NCBI RefSeq assembly: GCF_000721605.1
Contig: NZ_JOIZ01000007.1
Coordinates: forward strand, 286,377-350,376
DNA length: 64,000 nucleotides
Reading direction: 5' to 3'
Source: Streptomyces sp. NRRL S-37
Lineage (GTDB): Bacteria > Actinomycetota > Actinomycetes > Streptomycetales > Streptomycetaceae
Shown here piece after piece: positions 17,511 through 25,484 of this stretch (its first letter is position 1; the number at the start of each line of letters is the position of its first letter). The notes under the pieces were generated by a model that saw only the letters and a list, made by a program, of their open reading frames with translations, made no database searches and was not told the origin of the DNA. The position numbers were made by a program, and so were the translations under genes.

Positions 17511-20213
17511 TCAGTCCTCGTCCGGTACGGCCTCGGCTCCGTTCCGCCCGCGCATCCCCGTGAAGAACGGGTTGGCCGCGGCGGTGCCGGTCTCCAGTGC
17601 GTCGGCCTCGTCGGGCCGGCCCTCCGCCCGCAGGGCACGGACGACGTCGTGGACCACGGCCGCCTCGTTCCACGTGTAGTCCCCCGACCGGTAGACCCCG
17701 AGGGCGGCGTCGAAGTCGGCGTGCGCCTCCGCGTGGTGGCCGAGGTCGCGGTGGGCGATCCCGCGCAGATGACGGGCCATGGCGTTGGCGTAGGCGTCAC
17801 CGGCGCGTTCGGTCACCTCGACGGCATGGGTGAGCGGTCCGAGGGCCTCCGCGGGCCTGCCCCCCTTCAGGTGCAGCCATCCGACGTCCCGTTGGGTGTG
17901 GGCGACCCACATCTCGTCGCCGACCTGCCGGAAGATCCCGATCGCCGTCCCGGCCGTCTCACCGGCCGCGTCCAGGTCACCCATGCCCGCCAGGACGCGG
18001 ATCCTGGCGTTGGTGACCCGCCCCACCCAGTGCCGTTCGCCCATCGGCCCGAAGATCTCCTCCGCCCGCCGGTAGCAGTCGAGCGCTTCGGCACGGCGGC
18101 CGAGGAGACGGTAGATCTTGCCGAGGGCGTAGAGACCGGCCCCCTCCCACCTGCGGTCGTTCAGCACCCGGAAGTCATGGACCGCCGACTCCAGCAGCGG
18201 CGCCGCCTCCTCCGGCCGGCGCAGGTAGCCGAGGGTCTCCGCGAGGGTCCGCCGCAGCCGGGCGCGCGCCCGGAGATCACCGGCCCGCTCGGCCAGCCGC
18301 AGCGCCTCCCGCTGGCTCCGCTCCGCGAGTTCCGGCTTTCCCCGCCACCTCTGGAACTCGCCCAGCTTCTCCAGGGAGTTCAGGACATGCCAGGAGTCAC
18401 CGGCCGTCCGTAACCGGTCCACCGCCGCGGTCATGTGCCGCAGGGCGTCCCGGAAGTCGTGCTTCGCCGCGTGTGCGGCGGCGACGACCATCTCGTCCCT
18501 GGCCCGGTCCACCGCGTCCGGTGTCTCCCCGGCCCCCGTGCCGCCGGCCACCAGCAGCGCCAGTGCCGTGTCCGGCGAGCCCTCGGCCAGCGCCATCGTC
18601 GCGCGGGCCCGCCGCAGACTGCGCCGCACCCGCGGCCTGGTCCCGGACGGCGCGCTGAACAGCCAGTCCGCGGCACCGGCCGGCAGGGTGATGTCGTTGA
18701 GGAAGTACGACAGCGCCTCGCCGATCTCGGCCGCCTCCGTGTCCATGCCGAGACTCCGGCCCCGGCTGATGGCCCACTTCAGACGCTCCTGTTCGTCCGA
18801 GACCCAGGCGGCGGCCGACGACCGGTCCAGGCCGTCGACCCGCTCCGCGGACACCTCCGTCGCGAGCTCCGGGGCGCGCTGTGCGGCGAGGTGGACGGCG
18901 GCGTCCCGGAACGCCCGCACCAGGCGGGCCTCCAGGGGCCGCCGGTCGTCCGGCGGCAGCCGGTCGTGCTGCTCGGCCGCGTAGACCCGGATCAGGTCGT
19001 GGACGGAGTAGCCGGGGTCCGACTCCCCGTCGCCCCGGGCCTCCATCAGACTGACCTCGACCAGCTCGTCGCAGGTCGCGACCGCCGCTTCCCGGGTCCC
19101 CAGGACGGACGCGAAGTGCCAGTCGGTGAGCCGCCCCGGCGGTAACGAGGCGACCAGATCGAAGGCCGCCCGTGTGGGCTCCGCCAGCTCCCGGTGGCTG
19201 AAACCCAGACAGGCCTCCAGGCCGCTGTCGCCGCGGGAGAGTTCCCGCAGCCGCTGCCGCTCGTTCTCCAGGCGCTCCTGCATCCGGGCCAGACTCAGGT
19301 CCGGCCGGTTCCTGAGTTTCGAGCCGACGATGTGCAGGGCCAGGGGGAGCCTGCCGCAGAACCGCGTGATCCGGAGGGCGGTGGCGAGATCGGCGGTGAT
19401 GCGCTCCTCGCCGGCCCAGTGCGCGAGGACACTCAGCGCGTCGTCCTCGTTCGGGAGGGACACGTGCACGGGGGGACGGGCCACGTCCCCGAGGGACAGC
19501 ACCCTGCGGCTCGTGATCAGCACCGCGCACCCCGCCCCCACCGGCAGCAGGTGGCGCACCTGTTCGGCGTTGTGCGCGTTGTCGAGCACGATCAGCAGTC
19601 GGAGGTCGTTGGTCAGCGTCCGCAGGCGCGCGGCCCGGTCCGCGACGCGGGCGGGGATGTCCTCGCGCGCGACACCGAGCCTCCGCAGGAGCTCCTCCAG
19701 CGCGTCCGCGCTCGTCATGGGCTCGTCGCCGTCACCCCGCAGCGCGAGGTGCAACTGGCCGTCGGGATAGTCGTCCTTCACCCGGTGCGCCGCGTTGAGG
19801 GCGAGCGTCGTCTTTCCCGTGCCGGGCGCCCCGTGGACGGCGACGATCCTCGACCGGCTGCGCGAGAGGTCGACGGACAGGGTCCCGCCCGTCGGCACCG
19901 GGACGTCCCGGAGCGTGGTGAGCAGGCCGTCGAGCAGCGTCCGGCGGCCCACCCAGGGCGCGGTGGACGGCAGGTCGTGCCGCACCACACCGCGTGCGGC
20001 CGGCTGTGCGACCGCCCCGGGCAGGGTGCGCGCCGAGTGGTACCAGGCGAGACCGCCGATCAGCACCGCCGTCCCGCCTCCCACGGCGAGGGCGGTCGGC
20101 CCGTCGAAGAGGTCGAAGATGATGTCACCGGTCGCGCTCAGCGCGGCCACGGTGCCGCAGAGGGCGCCGGTGGCCCAGTACGACGAGCGACGTGAACTGA
20201 TCTGATCCGCCAT
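17511..20213 (-). CDS. membrane-anchored NLR-type NB-ARC/TPR protein
   Basis: A 900-residue protein. The N-terminus has two hydrophobic segments (about residues 10-30 and 42-60) with the short intervening sequence D-I-I-F-D-L-F-D-G-P. The NB-ARC domain then has Walker A G-A-P-G-T-G-K-T near residue 130, Walker B L-L-I-V-L-D, and S-R-R sensor residues; a winged-helix region contains V-H-D-L-I-R; and at least seven TPR-like helical pairs run to the C-terminus. The ATG is preceded by GGGGGAA; the longer frame to 20,288 has no such support. No amyloid-like motif or DNA-binding domain is present. It is paralogous in layout to the NLR at 5,431-7,614 but is a membrane protein, so it may signal through its own transmembrane helices. 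Ligand unknown. Confidence 0.85.
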   Translation of the reverse strand: MADQISSRRSSYWATGALCGTVAALSATGDIIFDLFDGPTALAVGGGTAVLIGGLAWYHSARTLPGAVAQPAARGVVRHDLPSTAPWVGRRTLLDGLLTTLRDVPVPTGGTLSVDLSRSRSRIVAVHGAPGTGKTTLALNAAHRVKDDYPDGQLHLALRGDGDEPMTSADALEELLRRLGVAREDIPARVADRAARLRTLTNDLRLLIVLDNAHNAEQVRHLLPVGAGCAVLITSRRVLSLGDVARPPVHVSLPNEDDALSVLAHWAGEERITADLATALRITRFCGRLPLALHIVGSKLRNRPDLSLARMQERLENERQRLRELSRGDSGLEACLGFSHRELAEPTRAAFDLVASLPPGRLTDWHFASVLGTREAAVATCDELVEVSLMEARGDGESDPGYSVHDLIRVYAAEQHDRLPPDDRRPLEARLVRAFRDAAVHLAAQRAPELATEVSAERVDGLDRSSAAAWVSDEQERLKWAISRGRSLGMDTEAAEIGEALSYFLNDITLPAGAADWLFSAPSGTRPRVRRSLRRARATMALAEGSPDTALALLVAGGTGAGETPDAVDRARDEMVVAAAHAAKHDFRDALRHMTAAVDRLRTAGDSWHVLNSLEKLGEFQRWRGKPELAERSQREALRLAERAGDLRARARLRRTLAETLGYLRRPEEAAPLLESAVHDFRVLNDRRWEGAGLYALGKIYRLLGRRAEALDCYRRAEEIFGPMGERHWVGRVTNARIRVLAGMGDLDAAGETAGTAIGIFRQVGDEMWVAHTQRDVGWLHLKGGRPAEALGPLTHAVEVTERAGDAYANAMARHLRGIAHRDLGHHAEAHADFDAALGVYRSGDYTWNEAAVVHDVVRALRAEGRPDEADALETGTAAANPFFTGMRGRNGAEAVPDED

Positions 20214-20528
20214 GGAATTCCCCCGAAAAGCCAACGTGGCGCGAGCCGATGATGCCACGATCACGAGCCCGCGCACAGTGATGGGCAAAGGCGTGGGCCG
20301 TCGGGCCCGATCCCGCCCGGTGGCGGATCAGCAGCGTCCTCGTGCGTCGGTTTCGGTTCCGCTGGGGCAGGTTTTCACGGGTCCCGCAGCTCAGCGGGCT
20401 CACGTCGTGCCCGCTGAAGACCGCGGCAGCACGTGGGAAGCCGCTCGGGGGAGGACAGGCGGGGAACTCGGGGAGGGCAGCCGGGAAGAAGCACCGCGGC
20501 CGGGGTCATCCCCGGCGGCAGGGTGACG
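20214..20528. other. intergenic region upstream of the second NLR gene
   Basis: 315 nt between the NLR start and the stop of the zinc-ribbon gene. It contains the NLR ribosome binding site. I see no convincing gene, hairpin or repeat; frames crossing it are Arg/Pro-rich shadows. Confidence 0.5.
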
Positions 20529-20738
20529 TCACCCCGTGCCCTCCACATGAGGGCGGGCCAGGCGGCGCAGCGGGGACGTCCTGTCCCACACGTGCCAGCG
20601 CGCGCCGCACACCGGGTCCGTCGCGTACGTCACCTCGGCAGGGAAGCCGTCGACCGCGACCCGCTCGGCCGGCGGGTCGGCGAGACGCCGGCCGCAGCTC
20701 GGACAGTGGTCCGGGGTCCGCATGGGATACATGCCCAT
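20529..20738 (-). CDS. small zinc-ribbon-like protein
   Basis: A 69-residue protein beginning M-G-M-Y-P-M-R-T-P-D-H-C-P-S-C-G. The C-P-S-C knuckle and a second Cys in P-V-C-G-A-R-W suggest a metal-binding fold, though only three Cys are seen. The start at 20,738 was preferred because upstream sequence in this frame is Arg/Val-rich and belongs to the preceding gene's 3' end. It lies 20 nt downstream of the DUF3293 gene and is probably co-transcribed with it. Function unknown. Confidence 0.6.
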   Translation of the reverse strand: MGMYPMRTPDHCPSCGRRLADPPAERVAVDGFPAEVTYATDPVCGARWHVWDRTSPLRRLARPHVEGTG

Positions 20739-20758
20739 CGTTCTGCTCCTGCCTACGA

Positions 20759-21241
20759 CTACGCCGACGCCCGCACGGACGCCGCCCATCCGCTCACCGT
20801 CACGGCACCGCTTCCGCACGCCAGGACCCGCCAGGCGTCGGGGGACCAGGCGAACACCGCGTCCTGGCCGAAGCGGCGCCCCAGGTCACGCGCCGCCGCA
20901 TCGCTCAGTCCGACGACGGCGACGCTCTCCTCCCGGTGCGTGCCGCACACGTCGCCACCCACCGCGGGCCACCGGGTGAGGCCACGGCGGCGGACCTCGT
21001 CGAGCAGCAGGTACTGGTCACGGGCGTTGGCGTCGTCCGGCGCGGTACGGCCACGAGGGTTCCATGCGGTGATCACATGGACGGTGGCACCGCCGCCGTC
21101 GGACAGCGGGAAGAAGCCCTCGGCCGTGCCCCGGGGACGCGGTGCGATCCGCACGGTCCGCTCCCCGAACCGGATGTCGACGACCGCCGTCCGGTAGAGA
21201 TCCCAGTGACGGGGCGTGCCGGATACGTCGACGGTGTGCAC
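20759..21241 (-). CDS. DUF3293 family protein
   Basis: A 160-residue protein resembling DUF3293. It has an N-terminal W-D-L-Y-R-T-A-V strand, a central V-H-V-I-T-A-W-N-P-R-G stretch, a W-P-A-V-G segment, E-E-S-V-A-V-V-G-L and a terminal F-G-Q-D-A-V-F-A-W. The GTG at 21,241 is chosen because AGGAGG lies 5 nt upstream; sequence further upstream in frame is not conserved-looking. Widespread soluble family of unknown biochemical function. First gene of a two-gene unit with the zinc-ribbon protein. Confidence 0.75.
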   Translation of the reverse strand: MHTVDVSGTPRHWDLYRTAVVDIRFGERTVRIAPRPRGTAEGFFPLSDGGGATVHVITAWNPRGRTAPDDANARDQYLLLDEVRRRGLTRWPAVGGDVCGTHREESVAVVGLSDAAARDLGRRFGQDAVFAWSPDAWRVLACGSGAVTVSGWAASVRASA

Positions 21242-21364
21242 AAGGGCCTCCTGTGGAACGAAGACCCCCTTACACCTCGGGCAGGGAGATCGGTGCCGGC
21301 CCCCACGGGATCGTGGAGGCATCGGCCGCAAGATTTCATGATCCCGGTCCCCTGGCAAGAGGGG

Positions 21365-21648
21365 GAACGCCCAGGTCGTGCACGTAGATGTCCCAGCAGG
21401 GCGGTGTGATGCCGGCCGGCGGGCCCTTCCCGCTCATCCGGCTCGGCCACCGCCGTCCTCCTGCCCGTCCCCCGAGAGCGTGACGTCCTCCGCCCGCCTC
21501 CGCGGAACGTCGGCCGGCTCGTCGCCGAGCTCCTCGTGGAGAGCCGCGCGGCCCGTGCCCAGAAATCACGCGCGGCGTCCGGCTCGCCGCGTGCCGAGGA
21601 CACGTCTCCCAGCCGTCCGAGCGTCAACGCCTCGCTGCGCCGATCACC
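21365..21648 (-). pseudogene. decayed duplicate of the GNAT-NLR gene junction
   Basis: Bases 21,365-21,428 match the 3' end of the GNAT gene (from about 4,886), and 21,429-21,648 match its 5' end plus the NLR C-terminus (about 5,428-5,648). Roughly 480 nt of the GNAT interior are deleted and the remaining coding for G-P-P-A-G-I-T-P-P is out of frame with the V-A-E-P-D-E start. The NLR part keeps D-R-R-S-E-A and R-L-G-D-V-S-S-A-R-G-E-P-D-A-A-R-D-F-W and then has a 1-nt insertion that shifts frame. Upstream similarity stops abruptly at 21,648, close to repeat copy B. This is a relic of a second cassette. Confidence 0.85.
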
Positions 21649-21666
21649 GAGGTCGTCGCACGCCTC

Positions 21667-21793
21667 GGAAACGACCGGCCACGGCGGTCGTCGACGTCGC
21701 GCGGTCATGGCCGACGGAACACGACTTCGGGACGCGCTCCCGCGTCCTTGTCCAGGAGGGGTGCGGCGACGGCCGGGGCAGCGACGACACCGG
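21667..21793. repeat. dispersed degenerate repeat, copy B
   Basis: Related to 15,248-15,395 over at least 100 bp and lying immediately beside the NLR relic. The minus strand reads G-A-R-P-E-V-V-F-R-R-P then TGA, matching the C-terminus in copy A. Confidence 0.55.
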
Positions 21794-22004
21794 TGGCCGA
21801 GAGGCATCGAATGAAAAATTCAGATGCGAATGAAAGTGCGAATCCGGTCGTCGGATTTTTGTGCGGGCGCGCACCGGGAAAGCCGCGCGAGGAACGCTTC
21901 TGTAACGGGCGGGCCACAGCGCCGCACGCCCGTCGCATTTCACCGTTTTCACCGTCACCCGTGTGTCACCATCAACCTCACTTTCAGTGAGGAAGGTTGG
22001 GGAT

Positions 22005-22172
22005 ATGGCGGGATGGACCACCGACCACAAGGTCAAGATCATCGTCGGGGTCGTCGGAGCGGTGGCGGTGATCGTCGCCGCGGTCATCACCGGCCTGATG
22101 AAGTCGGACACCACCAGCGTGGACCAGAAGACCGGGCGGGACGGCGTCGTCTGCGTCGACTCGAAGTGCTGA
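22005..22172 (+). CDS. small single-pass membrane protein, first of a three-gene motif family
   Basis: A 55-residue protein: a short cytoplasmic start (M-A-G-W-T-T-D-H-K-V-K), one membrane helix (about residues 12-32) and an outside tail S-V-D-Q-K-T-G-R-D-G-V-V-C-V-D-S-K-C. The tail recurs in the two lipoproteins that follow. The ATG at 22,005 is preceded by a GGAAGG/GGGG purine tract; an ATG at 21,963 is in frame but lacks one. It lies 12 nt upstream of the next gene, so the three are probably one operon. Function unknown. Confidence 0.65.
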   Translation: MAGWTTDHKVKIIVGVVGAVAVIVAAVITGLMKSDTTSVDQKTGRDGVVCVDSKC

Positions 22173-22184
22173 GGACGGAACACC

Positions 22185-22979
22185 GTGCGGGCATGGCGCA
22201 GAGCGGTCCGTGGACCGGCCTTCCTGGCGCTTTCCCTCCTCGCCCTCGTCTCGTGCGGGGACACCACCGTCAACCAGCAGGCTGAGGGTGACGCCAAGGT
22301 TTGTGTGGAGGACTCCACGTGCCTCGACGGCGAGCCCTCGGAGGAGCCGGACCCGCATGACCTCGGCGTTCCGGGCGGGGGCAGGCCGGATCCCTCCTCC
22401 TCGGAGCCGGAGGAGGAGGGAGGGGGCGCGGAGGGCGGGGAGCCCGGCGGGGAGGACACCGTGGAGTCGGGCGAGGCGACCGAACAGGGGGGAGGCGGCG
22501 GTTCCGTGGCGGGGGAAACCGTCCCGGTCCGGGTGAACCTGTCGGGCGGGAACCTCCCGGACGGGCTGAGGGACACCACCGACGGATGCTGGATGGGGAC
22601 CTGCACCGACTGGAACGCCGCGGACGTGATCGTGGGGGATGAATCCTTCTCCACGGGATTCATCATCGAGTGCGCGATCGGATGCGGCGAGAACATCAGC
22701 GGCTGGTTCCAGGCGAAACTGGCCGGCAAGTATTCCAGGTTCGACGCGACGTTCGGTATCTCCGCCGAATCCCCTGGAAACGACAGGACGGAGACATTGG
22801 CGGTGAACGTGATCGACCAGGGGACGGGAAAGGTGCTCTACTCGGAAACACTCGAATACGGCAGGAGCTATCCGGTCAGGGGACTGGACGTCTCGAAGGT
22901 CGGACTGCTGCGCATTTCCTTCGAGGGGGCGCTCGGTGGCACTCACGGGGCGGTCGGGTCCCCGGTCGTGCGCAGGTGA
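22185..22979 (+). CDS. lipoprotein with C-terminal beta-sandwich (NPCBM-like) domain
   Basis: A 264-residue protein with a lipoprotein signal peptide (A-L-V-S-C, lipobox Cys near residue 24), then the family motif E-G-D-A-K-V-C-V-E-D-S-T-C, a long Glu/Gly/Pro-rich linker, and a C-terminal domain of about 150 residues. That domain has four Cys (G-C-W-M-G-T-C and E-C-A-I-G-C) and a strand pattern F-D-A-T-F-G-I-S ... V-N-V-I-D-Q-G-T-G-K-V-L-Y-S resembling NPCBM/NEW2 carbohydrate-binding folds. It would be lipid-anchored outside the membrane and might bind a glycan. GTG start; GAGG lies about 10 nt upstream. Confidence 0.7.
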   Translation: MRAWRRAVRGPAFLALSLLALVSCGDTTVNQQAEGDAKVCVEDSTCLDGEPSEEPDPHDLGVPGGGRPDPSSSEPEEEGGGAEGGEPGGEDTVESGEATEQGGGGGSVAGETVPVRVNLSGGNLPDGLRDTTDGCWMGTCTDWNAADVIVGDESFSTGFIIECAIGCGENISGWFQAKLAGKYSRFDATFGISAESPGNDRTETLAVNVIDQGTGKVLYSETLEYGRSYPVRGLDVSKVGLLRISFEGALGGTHGAVGSPVVRR

Positions 22980-23010
22980 CGGGCGGAGTCGAGTGACCGA
23001 GGCGGAGAAA

Positions 23011-23751
23011 ATGCGAACCTGGAGAAGAGCGGCCCGTGGTTCCGCTCTCATGTGCCTTCTGGTGTGCGTGGCCGCCGGCTGCGGTGACACCAACAACATC
23101 GACGCGCATGCCGGGCGGGACGGCAAGGTCTGTGTGGACGGCGCGGTGTGCGACGAGGACACGGAGGAGCCCGGGACACCAGGGCCCTCGGACGGCACCC
23201 CCTCGGTCGGCTCCCCGTCGTCCGAGGGGCGGTTCGGCGGTGACGCCCCGGACGGCGACGGCGAGGCTTCGGCGGCCGGCCCCGGAAACGACGACTCCGA
23301 CGGGGTGGCGGCCGAATCCCGTTCCGACGTCCGAGTGCGGCACCTCACCGAGATCGGCCCCATCGGGGGATACGGGAACAACGTGAGGGAGGAGGCCTCC
23401 CAACTCGGTGACGCTCCTCTCAGCAGGAGCATCGTCTTCGCGCCGGGGTACTTCAGCAAGACGGTCAAGCCGCTCTCCTTCAACGTCCCCGCCGGCCTCA
23501 CGGGTTTCAGGGCGACTGTCGGTCTCGACGGGGAGACGCTGCCGGACTACGTGGCGCACGTCGGCATCGAGAGCCGTGACGGAACGACCCTCACCAGCCT
23601 CACGCTCCGGACCGGAGACGTGTACGACGTGTCCGAGGACGTGGCCGGGGCGGGCGCCGTCACGATCAGCGTCTCCATCCTGGAATGGGCGTCGGACGCG
23701 GTGAACAGCAGGCCGCACGTCGTGATCGGCGACGGCAGATTCGTCAGATAG
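23011..23751 (+). CDS. lipoprotein paralogue with the shared Cys motif
   Basis: A 246-residue protein starting M-R-T-W-R-R-A-A-R-G, nearly the same as the start of the preceding gene (M-R-A-W-R-R-A-V-R-G). It has a lipobox-like V-A-A-G-C, then the motif N-I-D-A-H-A-G-R-D-G-K-V-C-V-D-G, an acidic low-complexity linker, and a C-terminal beta-rich domain with F-R-A-T-V-G-L and V-G-I-E-S-R-D-G, consistent with an NPCBM-like fold. The ATG is preceded by GGAG; a GTG at 22,993 in frame is an alternative start. Last gene of the three-gene set; a strong hairpin follows about 120 nt downstream. Confidence 0.7.
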   Translation: MRTWRRAARGSALMCLLVCVAAGCGDTNNIDAHAGRDGKVCVDGAVCDEDTEEPGTPGPSDGTPSVGSPSSEGRFGGDAPDGDGEASAAGPGNDDSDGVAAESRSDVRVRHLTEIGPIGGYGNNVREEASQLGDAPLSRSIVFAPGYFSKTVKPLSFNVPAGLTGFRATVGLDGETLPDYVAHVGIESRDGTTLTSLTLRTGDVYDVSEDVAGAGAVTISVSILEWASDAVNSRPHVVIGDGRFVR

Positions 23752-23871
23752 ACGAGGTGCGGCGAGCCACCGTCACGGAACGGCCGTCCCCGCCCTACGC
23801 GTCCGCGGTGCCGTGGCCACCGTCCACACGGGTTGCCGGGCCTCCGGGCGCGGCAGGGCTCGGTCGTGACC

Positions 23872-23910
23872 CTTCACGGGTGTCCGGGACAACCCCGGAC
23901 ACCCGTGAAG
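23872..23910 (+). terminator. strong terminator hairpin after the lipoprotein operon
   Basis: Perfect 17-bp inverted repeat (23,872-23,888 with 23,894-23,910) and a 5-nt loop, about 120 nt beyond the last lipoprotein stop. It lies within a 445-nt gene-free stretch (23,752-24,196) that also holds a second hairpin and a fragment of the dispersed repeat. Confidence 0.75.
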
Positions 23911-24055
23911 TGCTTGCCGTGGTGGAACGATCCGAGCAGTGTTCCCTGTCGCCCGAGCGGCGGGGACGGGCTTTCCGCCCGCGCCCCACCTGACCTTCGA
24001 ACGGGCTGGGAACATCCGTGCCCGAGCACCTGCGCATCGGCCCGCCGTGCCTGGC

Positions 24056-24080
24056 GCCGGCCTTCCAACGGAAGGCCGGC
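24056..24080. terminator. hairpin upstream of the beta-propeller-like gene
   Basis: Perfect 11-bp inverted repeat with a 3-nt loop. It may act as a second terminator for the lipoprotein operon or isolate the next gene. A short match to the dispersed repeat (copy C) lies at about 24,133-24,170. Confidence 0.4.
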
Positions 24081-24196
24081 ACCGGCCGCACCTGCCGGTC
24101 CGCCCAGGGAGCGGGCGGCGTGGGCGGGCCGGGACAGCGTCGCCGGTGGCGCGAAGGGCGGTCCGCGCTGTCAGTGGGGCTCGTTACCTTCGGGCC

Positions 24197-25282
24197 ATGT
24201 CGATCACCGCACAACTGCGCGACTCGGTGAGGCTGCCGGGTGGGCGCGCACTGGTCAACGGCTTCGCGCTGGAGAGCCGTGGGGACGGTTCCTGCCGCGC
24301 CTTGCTCCGGAACGGGCACGAGCTGAAGGTCTACGACCTCCGGGAACTGTTCGCGGGGGAGCGCGCGCCGGCGGCCGTCCTCCCCCTGCCCTGGCCCCGG
24401 TGGGACCACGGCGTCCACTCGGTGAGCCCGGACGGCACCTTCGCGGTCTTCTCGGGGCAGCGCGCCGTACGGGCCATGGGGACGGACGGGAAGACGCTGT
24501 GGGAGTACCGGCACCACTGCTGGGGTCCCGAGCTCGATCACCCGCACACGGGCGACGAGCAGGAGGTGTGCCGTGGTTCGGAGCACGGCTCCTGCCGGGT
24601 CTCGGACGACGGCAGGCTCGTATGGGCGCATGTGGTGGCGGAGCCGGAGCCGGGTGACTGGCAGGAGCGCTGGGTGGTCCTGGACGCCCGTGACGGACGG
24701 GAGTTGGGGTGGCTGCCGCTGGCCGACAGCGCGGCGGCCGGTTCGCACCACCTCTCCCACCCCGACGGCGTGCACATGGGGCTGTGCATCGGCATGGGCC
24801 AGGACGGCATCCTGCTGCACTGGGCACGCTGGGACGGCGGGAAGCCGACCGGCTGGGACGTGAACGAGGGCCTGGACCGCATCCTGGCGGACGTCCACCC
24901 GGGACACCCCGGCTTCCTGACGGTCGAGCACTACGGGGCGGACCTGCGCCTGCACGCCCTGGACGGCACGGTGATCGCCGAGCAGGAGCCCGAGCCGGCC
25001 GACGACGAGGACGAGGACGAGACCTACTGGGACCACGTCTGCGGCTTCGTCGACGCCGACACGGTCATCGCCTCGACCGTCGACGCCGACGAGGACCCCG
25101 AGCAGGCCCGCCACTGGCTGCTCGACGCCCGTACCCTGCGCATACGCGGGGTGGTCGTCTACCCGACGGGCCCGGTCGACGGCTACGTACGCCCGCTCGG
25201 CGACGGGACCTGGCTCACGTACGACGACAAGAGCGGAACGCTCCACCGCTGGGCGCGGGCGGCGGCACCCGGGACGAGGTGA
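24197..25282 (+). CDS. beta-propeller-like hypothetical protein
   Basis: A 361-residue soluble protein starting M-S-I-T-A-Q-L. It contains repeated short blade-like units of the type S-P-D-G-T-F-A-V-F, S-D-D-G-R-L-V-W-A and L-D-G-T-V-I-A, with Trp/Asp-rich turns, suggesting a beta-propeller (WD40/PQQ-like) fold. An acidic stretch (D-E-D-E-D-E) near residue 275 precedes the last blades. No catalytic motif visible. The ATG is supported by the loss of coding character upstream (repeat and hairpin). It appears monocistronic; function unknown. Confidence 0.75.
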   Translation: MSITAQLRDSVRLPGGRALVNGFALESRGDGSCRALLRNGHELKVYDLRELFAGERAPAAVLPLPWPRWDHGVHSVSPDGTFAVFSGQRAVRAMGTDGKTLWEYRHHCWGPELDHPHTGDEQEVCRGSEHGSCRVSDDGRLVWAHVVAEPEPGDWQERWVVLDARDGRELGWLPLADSAAAGSHHLSHPDGVHMGLCIGMGQDGILLHWARWDGGKPTGWDVNEGLDRILADVHPGHPGFLTVEHYGADLRLHALDGTVIAEQEPEPADDEDEDETYWDHVCGFVDADTVIASTVDADEDPEQARHWLLDARTLRIRGVVVYPTGPVDGYVRPLGDGTWLTYDDKSGTLHRWARAAAPGTR

Positions 25283-25484
25283 CCGGTGGACGGATGTGCT
25301 GGCGGGAGGCGGGGCGCGGGGCGTCGAGCCCCGGGCTTGTCCGGCACCAGGTTCCCGGGCGTTATCAACACATCGCCCCACAGCCGCACTTGGGCGTACC
25401 GCTTCGGTCCGGCCCCGTCCGCCCCGGCATCACGAGGGGGCGGCAGGAGGCGCGGGGCCGAGGCGGTCGTCCGTCGGCGCCGGT

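Noticed and set aside
17511..20213. AfsR/SARP-type transcription factor
   Set aside because: NB-ARC and TPR are present but no N-terminal DNA-binding or BTAD domain; membrane helices instead.
23795..25381. 528-codon minus-strand frame opposite the beta-propeller-like gene
   Set aside because: Pro/Arg/Val-rich with no domain; the plus-strand frame shows blade-like repeats and normal codon use.
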